A stretch of DNA of 48,464 nt from Acidobacteriota bacterium. GTDB lineage: Bacteria; Acidobacteriota; Vicinamibacteria; Vicinamibacterales; UBA823. The notes below the pieces were generated by a model. It was not told the origin of the DNA and did no database searches. It saw only the letters and a program-made list of their open reading frames with translations. The first letter of the stretch is position 1. Every line of letters starts with the position of its first letter. Location: assembly GCA_002730525.1 (NCBI GenBank), contig PCAK01000006.1, positions 1-48,464 on the forward strand. The letters are read 5' to 3'. This document shows, piece after piece, positions 35,562 to 44,101 of this stretch. Both the position numbers and the translations under genes were made by a program.

Positions 35562-38366
35562 CTAGACCGGCCCGTCGGGCCAGGCTGTGAAGTCGTCGTC
35601 GTCGTCCGGCCCCCTCCGATCGGCCGGCTCTCCCGGGCGGTCCGCCGTGGCCGTGGACGGCAGCGCAGCCGGTGCACAGATCCGCACTCGATGCGGCCCA
35701 GCCGATTCCCCGTCAGGCGTCCAGTCGGCCGCTCGCGACGATTCCCCGATCGTGTCGATCCAGTCCACGAACGAGGCGGGCAACACCTCGGCGAGGCTGC
35801 CACGCGCCGGGGCGACGTGACCCTCACGCCGCACGACCCCGAGGTACAGGACGTCGCGAGCACGTGTGAGCGCCACGTAGAGCAAGCGCTTGGTCTCCTC
35901 CGCCTCGCGCGCGCGCTCCTCAGCGCTGACATCGTGCGGCGCGCTGCCGACCGTCACCAGCGGCGAGCCATCTCCCCGATCGGCGATGACCTGGATCGCG
36001 GGCGACGAACCTCCGACGCCGCGCGTCAGCCCGACCACGAAGGCGACCGGGAACTCGAGTCCCTTCGCCGCATGAATGGTCATCAGGTGCACGGCGCCGG
36101 CGGCATCGATCACCGCGTTCGACTCGTCGCCCGACGACAAGCGACCGACGTGGTCCGCGATCCGCGACAGCGTCACGTACCCGCGGTTCTGGATTCGCCG
36201 CAGCAGGCCGCGCATCTTCTTGAGGTTCTCTCGCGCCTGACTCGACCTGGGCCCGCGCGTCTCGAAGACGTAGGCCGAATCGTCGAGTACGCGGTCGACG
36301 AGTTCAGCCGGCGGGACCCGGTCGACGAGAGCGAGCCAGCGAGTCATCCCCGCCCGGAGCAGCTCGAGACGCTCACCGTCCGCCGCCGAGAGTTCGCCGG
36401 CCTCGTCCGGCGCGTCGGCACCCGCGATCGCCTCCGCCAGCTTCGGGGCCAGCGCCCGCAGCGCCGGGTCGGACAGCCGGACCAGACGGGAGCGCAACAG
36501 CGCCGCCGCCCAGAAGTCCGACGCGGGATCGGCCAGGAACCGGATGAGCGCGCGCAGGTCCTGCACCTCGTCGGCATCGAAGAACCCGAGCCCCTTGTAC
36601 ACGTAGGTGGGCAGCCCCCGGGCCGCGAGCGCCCGCTCGTACTCCCGATGGCTAATCCGGGACCGGAACAGAATGGCGACATCGTCGGGCCGGAGCGTGC
36701 GGCGGACACCCGAGGCGGGATCGCGCACGGTCGCGCTGGTCATCAGCCGGCCGATCTCCGACGCGATCGCGACCGCGCACGCGGCTTCGTCCTCGCCCAA
36801 GGCGAGACCCAGCGGGGCCTCCGTCGGCTCTTCCTCGGGATCGGCCGGCAGCGGAAACCGGTCGGACCCGTCGTAGCGAAACGCGTCGGACCTTCCGGCT
36901 CGCTTGTCGATCGAGCCGCAGAGATCGTTGACGAATCGCAGCAGCGCCGGAACCGCGCGGAAGCTTCGGCTGATCGCTTCTCGCACCGGCACCTCCGGCC
37001 GCAGTCGTGCGATGTAGTCGCCCGCCTCCCCGAACAGTGCGACGTCGGCGTCGCGAAAGCGATAGATCGACTGCTTCCGATCGCCGACGACGAAGATCGA
37101 CGGCGGCAGCGGCGCATCCTGGAGGATGCCGACGCCCTCGCCCCACGACTGCACGAGCAGCGACACCAGCTCCCACTGCGCGCGGCTCGTGTCCTGGAAC
37201 TCATCAACCAGCACGTGGTGGTAGCGCGACTCCAGGCGATAGCGGCTCCGCGCGAACTCGTCCATCCGACGGAGCAGTCCGAGTGCACGCGTCTGGATCT
37301 CGGCAAAGTCGACCACTGCATGGGTGCTGAGCGTCCGCTGGTAGGCACGTTCGGCGACGCGATGCGCGCGGCGCACACCGCGCGCGAGGATCACCCCGAT
37401 GTCGCGACGGAACCGGGTCATGAGGTCGACGAAGCCCGGCCCGAGCTGGCGCACGACGCCGAGATGCCGTCGGCGGGCCGCCACCGAGGGATAGTCGGCG
37501 GCCGCGAAGGGGAGACGCTGGCGCGGCGTGCCCGCCTGCGTCAGCAGATGCTGTCCGATCCGATCGAGGAGGCTCCGCACCCTTGCAGCATCCGCCCCGT
37601 CCAACTCCAGCGTCACCAGACGCGACAGGTCCGCCGCCAGCATCCGGAATCGCGGGTGACCGGTCGGCCCGTCGGCGACGAATGCCTCCGCGCCGCCTGC
37701 CACACCCTGAAAGAGATCGCGCACACGGTCCAGGGCGCCTGCCGTCACGCGCGCGGGCGTCAGATCGGTCGGGTCGCGCCGGAAGAACCGGCGCAGGGCC
37801 TCGGCCGCCACCAGCCGGCGCTGGAGCAACTGCTCGAGGCCTCGCCTGAGGTTCGAGGCGCTCACGAGCGTCAGCAGCAGCCGCACGCTCTCATCACGCT
37901 CGGCCAGCGCCCCGAGCGTTCGCTCCGTCCGGTCGAGCGCCTGGGCCATCAGCCGGGGCGCCTCGGTCTCATCGGCCACGCCGAACCCTGGGTCGAGGTC
38001 GGCCTCGAGGGGAAACTCCCTGAGCAGTGAGAGGCAGAACGCGTCGATCGTGGTGATCGCGACGTCGCCGAGCCGGTCCCGCAAACCTCGCCAGAGTCGA
38101 CGCGCGTCGTCAGACTGCCCGGCCGCCCGGCGGAGCGTGCCGAGGATCCGCTCGCGCATCTCCATGGCGGCCTTCCGCGTGAAGGTGATCGCCAGGATGT
38201 TGGCCGGATCGACGCCGGCCCGCAGCAGATTGAGATAGCGCTCGACGAGCACGGTCGTCTTGCCGGTGCCGGCAGAGGCCTCGAGGACGATGTTGCGCGA
38301 CGGGTCGACGGCCAGGCGCCTCGCCTTCGACAACGGGCGCCCGGGGTGGCCGGCATCAGTCGTCAC
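35562..38366 (-). CDS. AddA-like UvrD/Rep helicase without nuclease domain
   Basis: The 934-residue protein is a superfamily 1A helicase: Walker A EASAGTGKTT (residues 29-38), TRKAAMEMRERI (motif Ia), TIDAFCLSLLREFP, HVLVDEFQDTS (motif II), VVGDRKQSIYRFRDADV (motif III), HAAKGLEFP and LLYVALTRARD (motifs V-VI). Typical AddA is 1100-1250 residues and ends with a RecB-type nuclease; here only about 110 residues follow motif VI, and they are low-complexity and acidic with no PD-(D/E)xK motif. GTG 38366 overlaps the AddB-like gene by 11 bases. With that partner it would unwind broken DNA ends for recombination. Confidence 0.92.
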   Translation of the reverse strand: MTTDAGHPGRPLSKARRLAVDPSRNIVLEASAGTGKTTVLVERYLNLLRAGVDPANILAITFTRKAAMEMRERILGTLRRAAGQSDDARRLWRGLRDRLGDVAITTIDAFCLSLLREFPLEADLDPGFGVADETEAPRLMAQALDRTERTLGALAERDESVRLLLTLVSASNLRRGLEQLLQRRLVAAEALRRFFRRDPTDLTPARVTAGALDRVRDLFQGVAGGAEAFVADGPTGHPRFRMLAADLSRLVTLELDGADAARVRSLLDRIGQHLLTQAGTPRQRLPFAAADYPSVAARRRHLGVVRQLGPGFVDLMTRFRRDIGVILARGVRRAHRVAERAYQRTLSTHAVVDFAEIQTRALGLLRRMDEFARSRYRLESRYHHVLVDEFQDTSRAQWELVSLLVQSWGEGVGILQDAPLPPSIFVVGDRKQSIYRFRDADVALFGEAGDYIARLRPEVPVREAISRSFRAVPALLRFVNDLCGSIDKRAGRSDAFRYDGSDRFPLPADPEEEPTEAPLGLALGEDEAACAVAIASEIGRLMTSATVRDPASGVRRTLRPDDVAILFRSRISHREYERALAARGLPTYVYKGLGFFDADEVQDLRALIRFLADPASDFWAAALLRSRLVRLSDPALRALAPKLAEAIAGADAPDEAGELSAADGERLELLRAGMTRWLALVDRVPPAELVDRVLDDSAYVFETRGPRSSQARENLKKMRGLLRRIQNRGYVTLSRIADHVGRLSSGDESNAVIDAAGAVHLMTIHAAKGLEFPVAFVVGLTRGVGGSSPAIQVIADRGDGSPLVTVGSAPHDVSAEERAREAEETKRLLYVALTRARDVLYLGVVRREGHVAPARGSLAEVLPASFVDWIDTIGESSRAADWTPDGESAGPHRVRICAPAALPSTATADRPGEPADRRGPDDDDDFTAWPDGPV

Positions 38367-41139
38367 GCCCCGCCCCCTTCCGGCAGACCGCCGCATAGCC
38401 ACACGAGGCGCAGAGCCGCTCCTCGACCGGCCGCGGCGGCAGTTCACCGCGCTCGATCCCGTCGACGGCCTCGACGAACCGCGCCTGGCCGTCGGCCAGA
38501 ATCGGCGCGGGATCGACGCCGGGCCCGACGACCGGCACGAGCGGCCGCGTCGCGCCAAAGGCCACGTAGCCGGATTCTCCCGGCCGCCACGTCCGATCGC
38601 GGTACCCCGAGAGCGCCTGCGACGCGCAGACGGCGTAGATCGGCAGCTGCAACGCCCGACCGGGTCGCGGTGCCCGGCCGAGTTTGTAGTCGACGACGCG
38701 CAGCGATCCGTCGGCGAGGAGATCGACCCGATCCGCGATGCCGCGCACGTCGATCGAACGCGCCGCGCCGGAGGCCTCGCGAATCTCGAACGCGCCGTCG
38801 AGCTTCCGTTCGACCTGCATCTCGACGACCTCGCCCGATCGCTCGGCCTCGAGCCGTACGAACCGCTCCACGAGCCCCATCCCCGCGGCCGAACCCAGCA
38901 GGCGGCCGCGCGCAAGCTGCCGATTGACCGGCGACAGATTGACCATTGCCTCGTCGACGACCCGCTCGGCGAGCGCCAGCGCGTCCTCCAGGTCGTCGGC
39001 CGTGAAGCCTCGGTGGCCCCGCGCCTGCCACGCATCGACGAGCGCCCGGAGGACCTCGTGCAACAGTTCGCCTTGCGCCCGTCGCGTCAGGGTCGGCTCT
39101 TCATCGGCGGTCTCGTCGATCTTGAGCACCGCGGCGCAGAAGTACTTGAACGGGCAGTCGAGATAGCGGTCGACGCGGCTCACGGCGTACCCGACCGGAG
39201 CGAGGCGACCTACGTGGCCCGGCGGACTGGCCGGCCCGGGCAGCCCTGCCCGGGCCCCGCGCCGGCGCATCGCCAGCCAGCGCGCCGCACCGCCCTCGAC
39301 CGCGGATGGCACGATGGGGCCGTCGGCCAGCATCTCGGCGACACTCGCCCGCCGCACCGGCTGCGCCGGCTCGGGACTCGTCGTCAGACCCAAGTCGGCG
39401 ACATCCTCGAGCAGGCTCGTCGGTGCCGTGAGCGCATCGTGTTCCAGTTGGAAGGTCGACAGGCGGGTCCGTCCGGTGGGCAGGCGCACCAGGTCGGCGA
39501 ACTCGGCGCGCGCGGTGCGCATGACGTCGGCATCGACCGTCCATCCCAGCTGCACGAGCAATCCAGACGGATAGAAGACGCTGCGGCGCGCGCGCGTCGG
39601 CCACTCGGTGTCGACCAGCCCGACGACATGCAGCTCGTCGAACCGCCCATACCGGGCGGCGGCGGCATCCACCAGGCGAACTCCGCCGCGCCGCGATTCG
39701 CCCGCGAACACCTCGGCTTCAATCCGACGGCGCAGGCTCGCCCGCAGCTCACCGGGCGGCACGCGGGCAACGGGGAACGCCTCGGTCGCCCGCCGCAGGT
39801 CGTCAACCGCCCGAACGACAGCGGTGCGCGCGCGGGTTTCTCGGTCGCCGTCCGGCGTCGCGAGTTCCGGGGCCTGCGACGCGTGTCGCTCGAGGAACGT
39901 CAGCAGGACCGCCCACTGCTCCGCGAGCGTGGGCACGGTCTCGAGCGGCGCCAACGCCTCGACGAAATCGGAGGCCTCGAGACGGAGGTGGGGCGAGCGG
40001 AGCACGGTGGCCAGATCCGCGCGGCCGAATCCGGAGAGCACCGTCTCGAGCACCAGGTCGACGAACGCGGCGTAGGGTTCGGCGGCCAGCGGCAACCCGT
40101 GGTGCGTCTCGAAGGTCACGGCGGCGGCGCCGAAGATCCGTTCGGCGAGGTACAGGTAGGGCAACGGGCGTTGAAAAACGACGCCGACGGCGCCTTTGGC
40201 CGGTTCACGCCGGCGGGTCTTCACGCGCCGGGCCACCGCCGACACTTCCTCTTCCCGGTCGCGACTGATGAAGTAGCAATGTGGGAGGTCTCCGGCCGAA
40301 GGCACCTCGAGGGTGGGCTGCCGACTCGACGTGACGTCCACCCGCTCCTCCTCGATGCCGGGCAGCAACGCGTGGACGCGTTCGAGAAAACCCGATGCCA
40401 GCCAGCCCTCGGTCGCCACGACGTCGAGCTGTTCCAGCTCTGACATTCGAGCGAGCAGATCGAAATCGGCCAGCCAGAGTCCGTCCGTGGAAATGCCCTG
40501 GTCGGCAACGGTCACGACGACGTGGCGCATCGGGAGGCGGACCGGCTCGGCGAGGAGCCGTCGGCGCAGTCGATGCTCGTCAAGCCGGTCGGTCGCCTCG
40601 ATGCGCCCCTCGAAACGGGTGAAGCTCTCGACCAGGAAGCGGGTCTGCGCGAGCATCCGCGCTGCACCGCGGTCGATGGCGGCCGTGGACTCGAGCTCGC
40701 CGACCACCAGCCGTTCGAAGTCGTTCACCGAACGCTGCTGGCGCCGGAGCGCGTCGTAGAAGGCGAGCATCTCGGCAATGAGGCCCGGCCGGACGGCGAA
40801 CGGCGCCGACACGCCGGCGGCGTCGGCCTCGCGCGCGGCATCACCGAGCAGTACTTCGCGTTCGGCGTTGGAAAGCCGCGACGGGGCCGCCGGGAGACGT
40901 GCGTGCAGCCGCGCGTACCAGGCGGTGCGGGTCAGCAGGCGGGCGGTCGGCGCGCCGTCCGTCAGCTCGGTGATCGTGCGACCCAGCTCGACGGCGGCGG
41001 CCTCCGACGGCACCAGGACCGCCCGGTCGTCGGGGGAAGACGCCCCCGCTGGGGCGGCGGACAGTGAATGGACGATGGCGAGTTGAAACGATTGAAGGTC
41101 GGGGGCTCTGAGGAGACGCGTTCGCCGAGGAGTGATCAC
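38356..41139 (-). CDS. AddB-like PD-(D/E)xK nuclease with Fe-S cysteines
   Basis: The 927-residue protein has a degenerate helicase-like amino-terminal part and a RecB/Cas4-type nuclease carboxy terminus: YLDCPFKYFC (Cys662), a GELLHEVL histidine (His694), DRVDLL, and VVDYKLG (Asp817, Lys819). Cys910, Cys913 and Cys919 (CASCGYAAVC) with Cys662 match the Fe-S cluster pattern of AddB. It would supply the nuclease activity of an AddAB-type complex that processes double-strand breaks. GTG 41139 overlaps the upstream stop; the open frame extends further upstream but without AddB-like sequence. Confidence 0.9.
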   Translation of the reverse strand: MITPRRTRLLRAPDLQSFQLAIVHSLSAAPAGASSPDDRAVLVPSEAAAVELGRTITELTDGAPTARLLTRTAWYARLHARLPAAPSRLSNAEREVLLGDAAREADAAGVSAPFAVRPGLIAEMLAFYDALRRQQRSVNDFERLVVGELESTAAIDRGAARMLAQTRFLVESFTRFEGRIEATDRLDEHRLRRRLLAEPVRLPMRHVVVTVADQGISTDGLWLADFDLLARMSELEQLDVVATEGWLASGFLERVHALLPGIEEERVDVTSSRQPTLEVPSAGDLPHCYFISRDREEEVSAVARRVKTRRREPAKGAVGVVFQRPLPYLYLAERIFGAAAVTFETHHGLPLAAEPYAAFVDLVLETVLSGFGRADLATVLRSPHLRLEASDFVEALAPLETVPTLAEQWAVLLTFLERHASQAPELATPDGDRETRARTAVVRAVDDLRRATEAFPVARVPPGELRASLRRRIEAEVFAGESRRGGVRLVDAAAARYGRFDELHVVGLVDTEWPTRARRSVFYPSGLLVQLGWTVDADVMRTARAEFADLVRLPTGRTRLSTFQLEHDALTAPTSLLEDVADLGLTTSPEPAQPVRRASVAEMLADGPIVPSAVEGGAARWLAMRRRGARAGLPGPASPPGHVGRLAPVGYAVSRVDRYLDCPFKYFCAAVLKIDETADEEPTLTRRAQGELLHEVLRALVDAWQARGHRGFTADDLEDALALAERVVDEAMVNLSPVNRQLARGRLLGSAAGMGLVERFVRLEAERSGEVVEMQVERKLDGAFEIREASGAARSIDVRGIADRVDLLADGSLRVVDYKLGRAPRPGRALQLPIYAVCASQALSGYRDRTWRPGESGYVAFGATRPLVPVVGPGVDPAPILADGQARFVEAVDGIERGELPPRPVEERLCASCGYAAVCRKGAGRDD

Positions 41140-41603
41140 CTCGATTCCGGCGTGCGGAGCTGGCGCTCCAGATCGGTCTGCGCCTGCGCGAACAGCATGA
41201 GGGCCCCGGAGGCCGCGGCCGAGGCGTCCCAGGCGGTGTCCATGTTCCCGGATTGCACAGCATCCTGACGGAACGTGACCGACGTCCGGGCTAGCTGCAC
41301 CGCGCGCGCCAAATCGGCGTAGCGCTCCGTTAGCATCCAGTTGACGGTCGTCGACGGGATGCTGACGAGCTGCAGGCCGGGATCCGCGATCCCGGCACCA
41401 AGCGGCATCGAGAAGACCACTTGATCGCCGACGCGCGAGTACTCGCCGTAGCTGACGATGGTGGACCCGTCTGAGAGGAAGATCCGATAGAGAACCGCCT
41501 CGAGCGTCTCGGCGCCGGCGTCGACATGGAGCCCCAGCAGCAGCCCACACAGGGCGAACGCTCCCCATGTCGACCGCCACCGAACGCGAGACACTGTTCG
41601 CAT
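41136..41603 (-). CDS. Secreted hypothetical protein, 155 aa
   Basis: From ATG 41603 the protein has a signal peptide (WGAFALCGLLLGLHVDAGAE, cleavage near residue 31) followed by LEAVLYRIFLSDGSTIVSYGEY and FSMPLG, a strand-rich start, and a helical end. I have seen this opening in longer secreted acidobacterial-type proteins, so this copy may be a shortened version. It stops by overlapping the AddB start (GTGA). A good promoter (TTGACC, 17 bp, TAGTCT) lies just upstream, and it probably leads the transcript that includes addB and addA. Confidence 0.72.
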   Translation of the reverse strand: MRTVSRVRWRSTWGAFALCGLLLGLHVDAGAETLEAVLYRIFLSDGSTIVSYGEYSRVGDQVVFSMPLGAGIADPGLQLVSIPSTTVNWMLTERYADLARAVQLARTSVTFRQDAVQSGNMDTAWDASAAASGALMLFAQAQTDLERQLRTPESR

Positions 41604-41616
41604 GAAGACTGGCCCC

Positions 41617-41645
41617 AGACTAGTGCGGCCGTCTCGACCGGTCAA
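41617..41645 (-). promoter_or_regulatory. Sigma-70-type promoter for the 41603-35562 operon
   Basis: On the minus strand TTGACC (41645-41640), a 17-bp spacer and TAGTCT (41622-41617) precede ATG 41603 by 13 bases after the -10. Confidence 0.65.
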
Positions 41646-41919
41646 GCCGCCGAACGGCGCGGTATGGCGCCGTGGAAACGTCCGCACGACGTCGCCGCGG
41701 CGACCGTCGTGTCGGCGCTGTTGAAAAGATGTGGAAGATCAGTGCATGCCCTGTGAACGAGCTGCTGATCAGATTTCTTTTCTTGCGCGTGCCTCAACCC
41801 GGCGATTCGGTTCAGTCGACCGTCGACTCCTTCGACGTTTCTTCCGCTTGACGACGACCCGTGAATCAATAGAATCGCATTCTCATATCCCTTCATGACA
41901 TCGGCATCCTGACTTCACC
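41646..41919. other. Intergenic region, no gene recognised
   Basis: The stretch from 41604 to 41919 has no convincing coding frame. It holds the minus-strand promoter at 41617-41645 and is otherwise less GC-rich than the surroundings, especially around 41755-41890. A GATCAG/CTGATC inverted repeat near 41736-41771 and a TAGAAT hexamer near 41870 are the only other visible signals. Confidence 0.5.
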
Positions 41920-42135
41920 GTGATCGTTCATCGCTTCGAAGAAATCATCAACGGCCGGGAGTACACGATCGAAGTATCTCCCGTCGACGACGCCACATGG
42001 CGCGCTCGACTGGCACGGATGCCGGGCGGCGCGTCGGCCTTGATGCCGTTCTACGGCGACACCCCAGGCGCCGCGGCCCAACAACTGACAAACTGGCTCG
42101 CCCTTGCCCATCGCGGCTCGGCGAAGTCAGTATAG
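41920..42135 (+). CDS. Small hypothetical protein, 71 aa
   Basis: The GTG-started product reads MIVHRFEEIINGREYTIEV, then ATWRARLARMPGGAS, then a helix QLTNWLALAHR. It is a compact strand-strand-helix design similar to the 56-residue product at 34921-35091. There is no Shine-Dalgarno sequence before GTG 41920. The asparaginase gene follows 52 bases downstream. No function can be named. Confidence 0.65.
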   Translation: MIVHRFEEIINGREYTIEVSPVDDATWRARLARMPGGASALMPFYGDTPGAAAQQLTNWLALAHRGSAKSV

Positions 42136-42187
42136 GGACGGTTCCCGGCTCCCCGCGGCGCTTGACGGGACCAGAACAGGAGCGCAG

Positions 42188-43273
42188 ATGGTGCGTCTGG
42201 CCTCGGTAGCTCTACTGATCCTCCTCACGGCCCTTCCGGTGACCGGCCAGGCTGGCCCACCTGGGGCCCAGGCCGATGATCCGCCGCGTGTACATTTCGT
42301 GGGCACGGGCGGCACGATCTCCAATCGGACGGGCGGGCGGCTCACCGTCAACGAGCTGGTCGAGCTCGTGCCGGACCTGGGTGACTTCGCCCGGGTGGAG
42401 TCGGAGCAATTCGCCAACGTGTCCAGCTCCCGCATGACTCTCGACCAATGGCTGCAACTGTCCCATCGCGTGAACGAGATCTTCGCCCAGGACCCTGATC
42501 TGGCCGGCGTCGTCGTCACGAGCGGCACCGACACGCTCGAGGAAACCGCCTACTTTCTCCACCTGACCGTCCGCAGCGAGCGCCCGGTCGTCGTCGTTGG
42601 CGCGATGCGGAACGCGAGCACGCTCGGCTACGAGGGCGCTGCAAATCTGCGCCAGGCGTTCCGGGTGGCAGCGGCCCCTCAGTCGCGGGGCAAGGGCGTC
42701 CTCGTCGTCCTCAACGACGAGATCAATTCGGCCCGCGAGGTGACCAAGACCGACGCCCGTCGTCTGCACACCTTCCAGTCGCGGGGGTACGGCGTCCTGG
42801 GTATCGTCGACCGCGACGGTCCGGTCTACTACCGCAGTCTGCTCCGCCGCCACACGCATCGGAGCGAGTTCGACCTGGCCGGCGTGACCGCCCTGCCCCG
42901 GGTGGACATCGTCATGGTGTACCAGGGGGCGTCGGGTGATCTGATCGAAGCGGCCGCGGACGCCGGCGCGCGCGCCATCGTCATCGCCTCGGCCGGCGCA
43001 GGCGCGATGAGCCCCGAGCAGTCGCCCGCGCAGACCTACGCCCAGGAACGCGGTGTGTTCGTCGTGGTGAGCACGCGCACGGGAAGTGGACGGATCACCC
43101 CAACCTTCGTACCATCTCCCGACGAGGAGTTGACCGACGCGCAGCGGTTGCGGATCGGCTACCGGGTCGCCGCGCAGGATCTGACACCGCTCAAGGCGCG
43201 GATCCTGATGATGCTGGCGCTCACCGAGACCGACGACGTCTCGGAAATCCGGCGGATGTTCGCGGAGTACTAG
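42188..43273 (+). CDS. Secreted type II L-asparaginase
   Basis: The enzyme hydrolyses L-asparagine to aspartate and ammonia. The 361-residue protein has a signal peptide (VALLILLTALPVTGQAG, cleavage near residue 22), then the first catalytic threonine in VGTGGTISN (Thr43), the second site VVVTSGTDTLEETAYFL, an AMR segment (VVVGAMRNAS) and the catalytic lysine region INSAREVTKTDARRLHTF. ATG 42188 follows AGGAGCG, an acceptable Shine-Dalgarno. It is exported to the periplasm. A NorC/NorB-like group starts 57 bases later, with no clear functional link. Confidence 0.93.
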   Translation: MVRLASVALLILLTALPVTGQAGPPGAQADDPPRVHFVGTGGTISNRTGGRLTVNELVELVPDLGDFARVESEQFANVSSSRMTLDQWLQLSHRVNEIFAQDPDLAGVVVTSGTDTLEETAYFLHLTVRSERPVVVVGAMRNASTLGYEGAANLRQAFRVAAAPQSRGKGVLVVLNDEINSAREVTKTDARRLHTFQSRGYGVLGIVDRDGPVYYRSLLRRHTHRSEFDLAGVTALPRVDIVMVYQGASGDLIEAAADAGARAIVIASAGAGAMSPEQSPAQTYAQERGVFVVVSTRTGSGRITPTFVPSPDEELTDAQRLRIGYRVAAQDLTPLKARILMMLALTETDDVSEIRRMFAEY

Positions 43274-43330
43274 CACGCACCGACACGAGGTGGACGGGAC
43301 GGTCGGGCCCACGGTCCAGGGGGCACCCAG

Positions 43331-44101
43331 GTGAGCCGAGCCGCCACGCTCGGCCTGTTGGTCGCCACCTACGTCGTGGTCTCGGTCGTGGCCTACACCG
43401 ACTTCCCGCGGCGAACATCCGTACAACCTCTGACCGAGATCGAGCACGAGGGCCTTCTCGTCTGGCGCCGGCACAACTGCCAGGCGTGCCATCAGATCTT
43501 CGGGTACGGCGGCTTCCTCGGGCCCGATCTGACGAACCGCGTCGGTAATGAGACCGCGACTGACGCGCTGCGCCCCATGCTCACGCGGGGATCGGGTCGG
43601 ATGCCCGCCCTGGATCTGCCGATCTCCGAACAGGACGCCGTCCTTGCCTACCTGCGGAGGCTCAACAGGTCTGGACGATCGCAGCCCGTCCCGCTCGGCG
43701 CCGGGCAGACTGCGGACCCGGTGGACCACTTCCAACAGATCACGACGGCCTGGATCCGAGAGGACGGCCGCGATGTGGCCCCGGCGGTCCGTCGGGGCAG
43801 CGAAGTGTGGGGTCTCCAGCGGTGCGGCACCTGCCATCTTCCGTTCGATGTGGGTCCGGTGCTGTCGCCAGATCTGTCCGGAGCGGCCGTGGATACGTCG
43901 GTGGCCCGACTCCACGATCTGCTGGACCGCGGGAAAGGCCGGATGCCCTCGTTTCGCCTGACGCGAGAGGAGACCGTCGATCTGAGTGCCTACCTGGCGT
44001 GGGTCTCCACCCACCGAGCCGACCTGGTGATGCTCAACGATCGGATGCTGGACCGCGAGCCGTTTTCGTGGACGGAGGTGCCATGGTTCGAGTACCGGTG
44101 A
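43331..44101 (+). CDS. Membrane-anchored dihaem cytochrome c, NorC-like
   Basis: The 256-residue protein has one amino-terminal hydrophobic anchor (residues 5-22) and two c-haem sites: CQACH (Cys50-His54) and CGTCH (Cys165-His169), each followed by a likely Met ligand in GRMPA (Met91) and GRMPS (Met205). The first domain (GLLVWRRHNCQACHQIFGYGG, LGPDLTNR) is close in pattern to NorC, the electron-entry subunit of nitric oxide reductase; the second domain is extra, since NorC has one haem. GTG 43331 is the start. It overlaps the NorB-like gene by 19 bases. Confidence 0.9.
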   Translation: MSRAATLGLLVATYVVVSVVAYTDFPRRTSVQPLTEIEHEGLLVWRRHNCQACHQIFGYGGFLGPDLTNRVGNETATDALRPMLTRGSGRMPALDLPISEQDAVLAYLRRLNRSGRSQPVPLGAGQTADPVDHFQQITTAWIREDGRDVAPAVRRGSEVWGLQRCGTCHLPFDVGPVLSPDLSGAAVDTSVARLHDLLDRGKGRMPSFRLTREETVDLSAYLAWVSTHRADLVMLNDRMLDREPFSWTEVPWFEYR

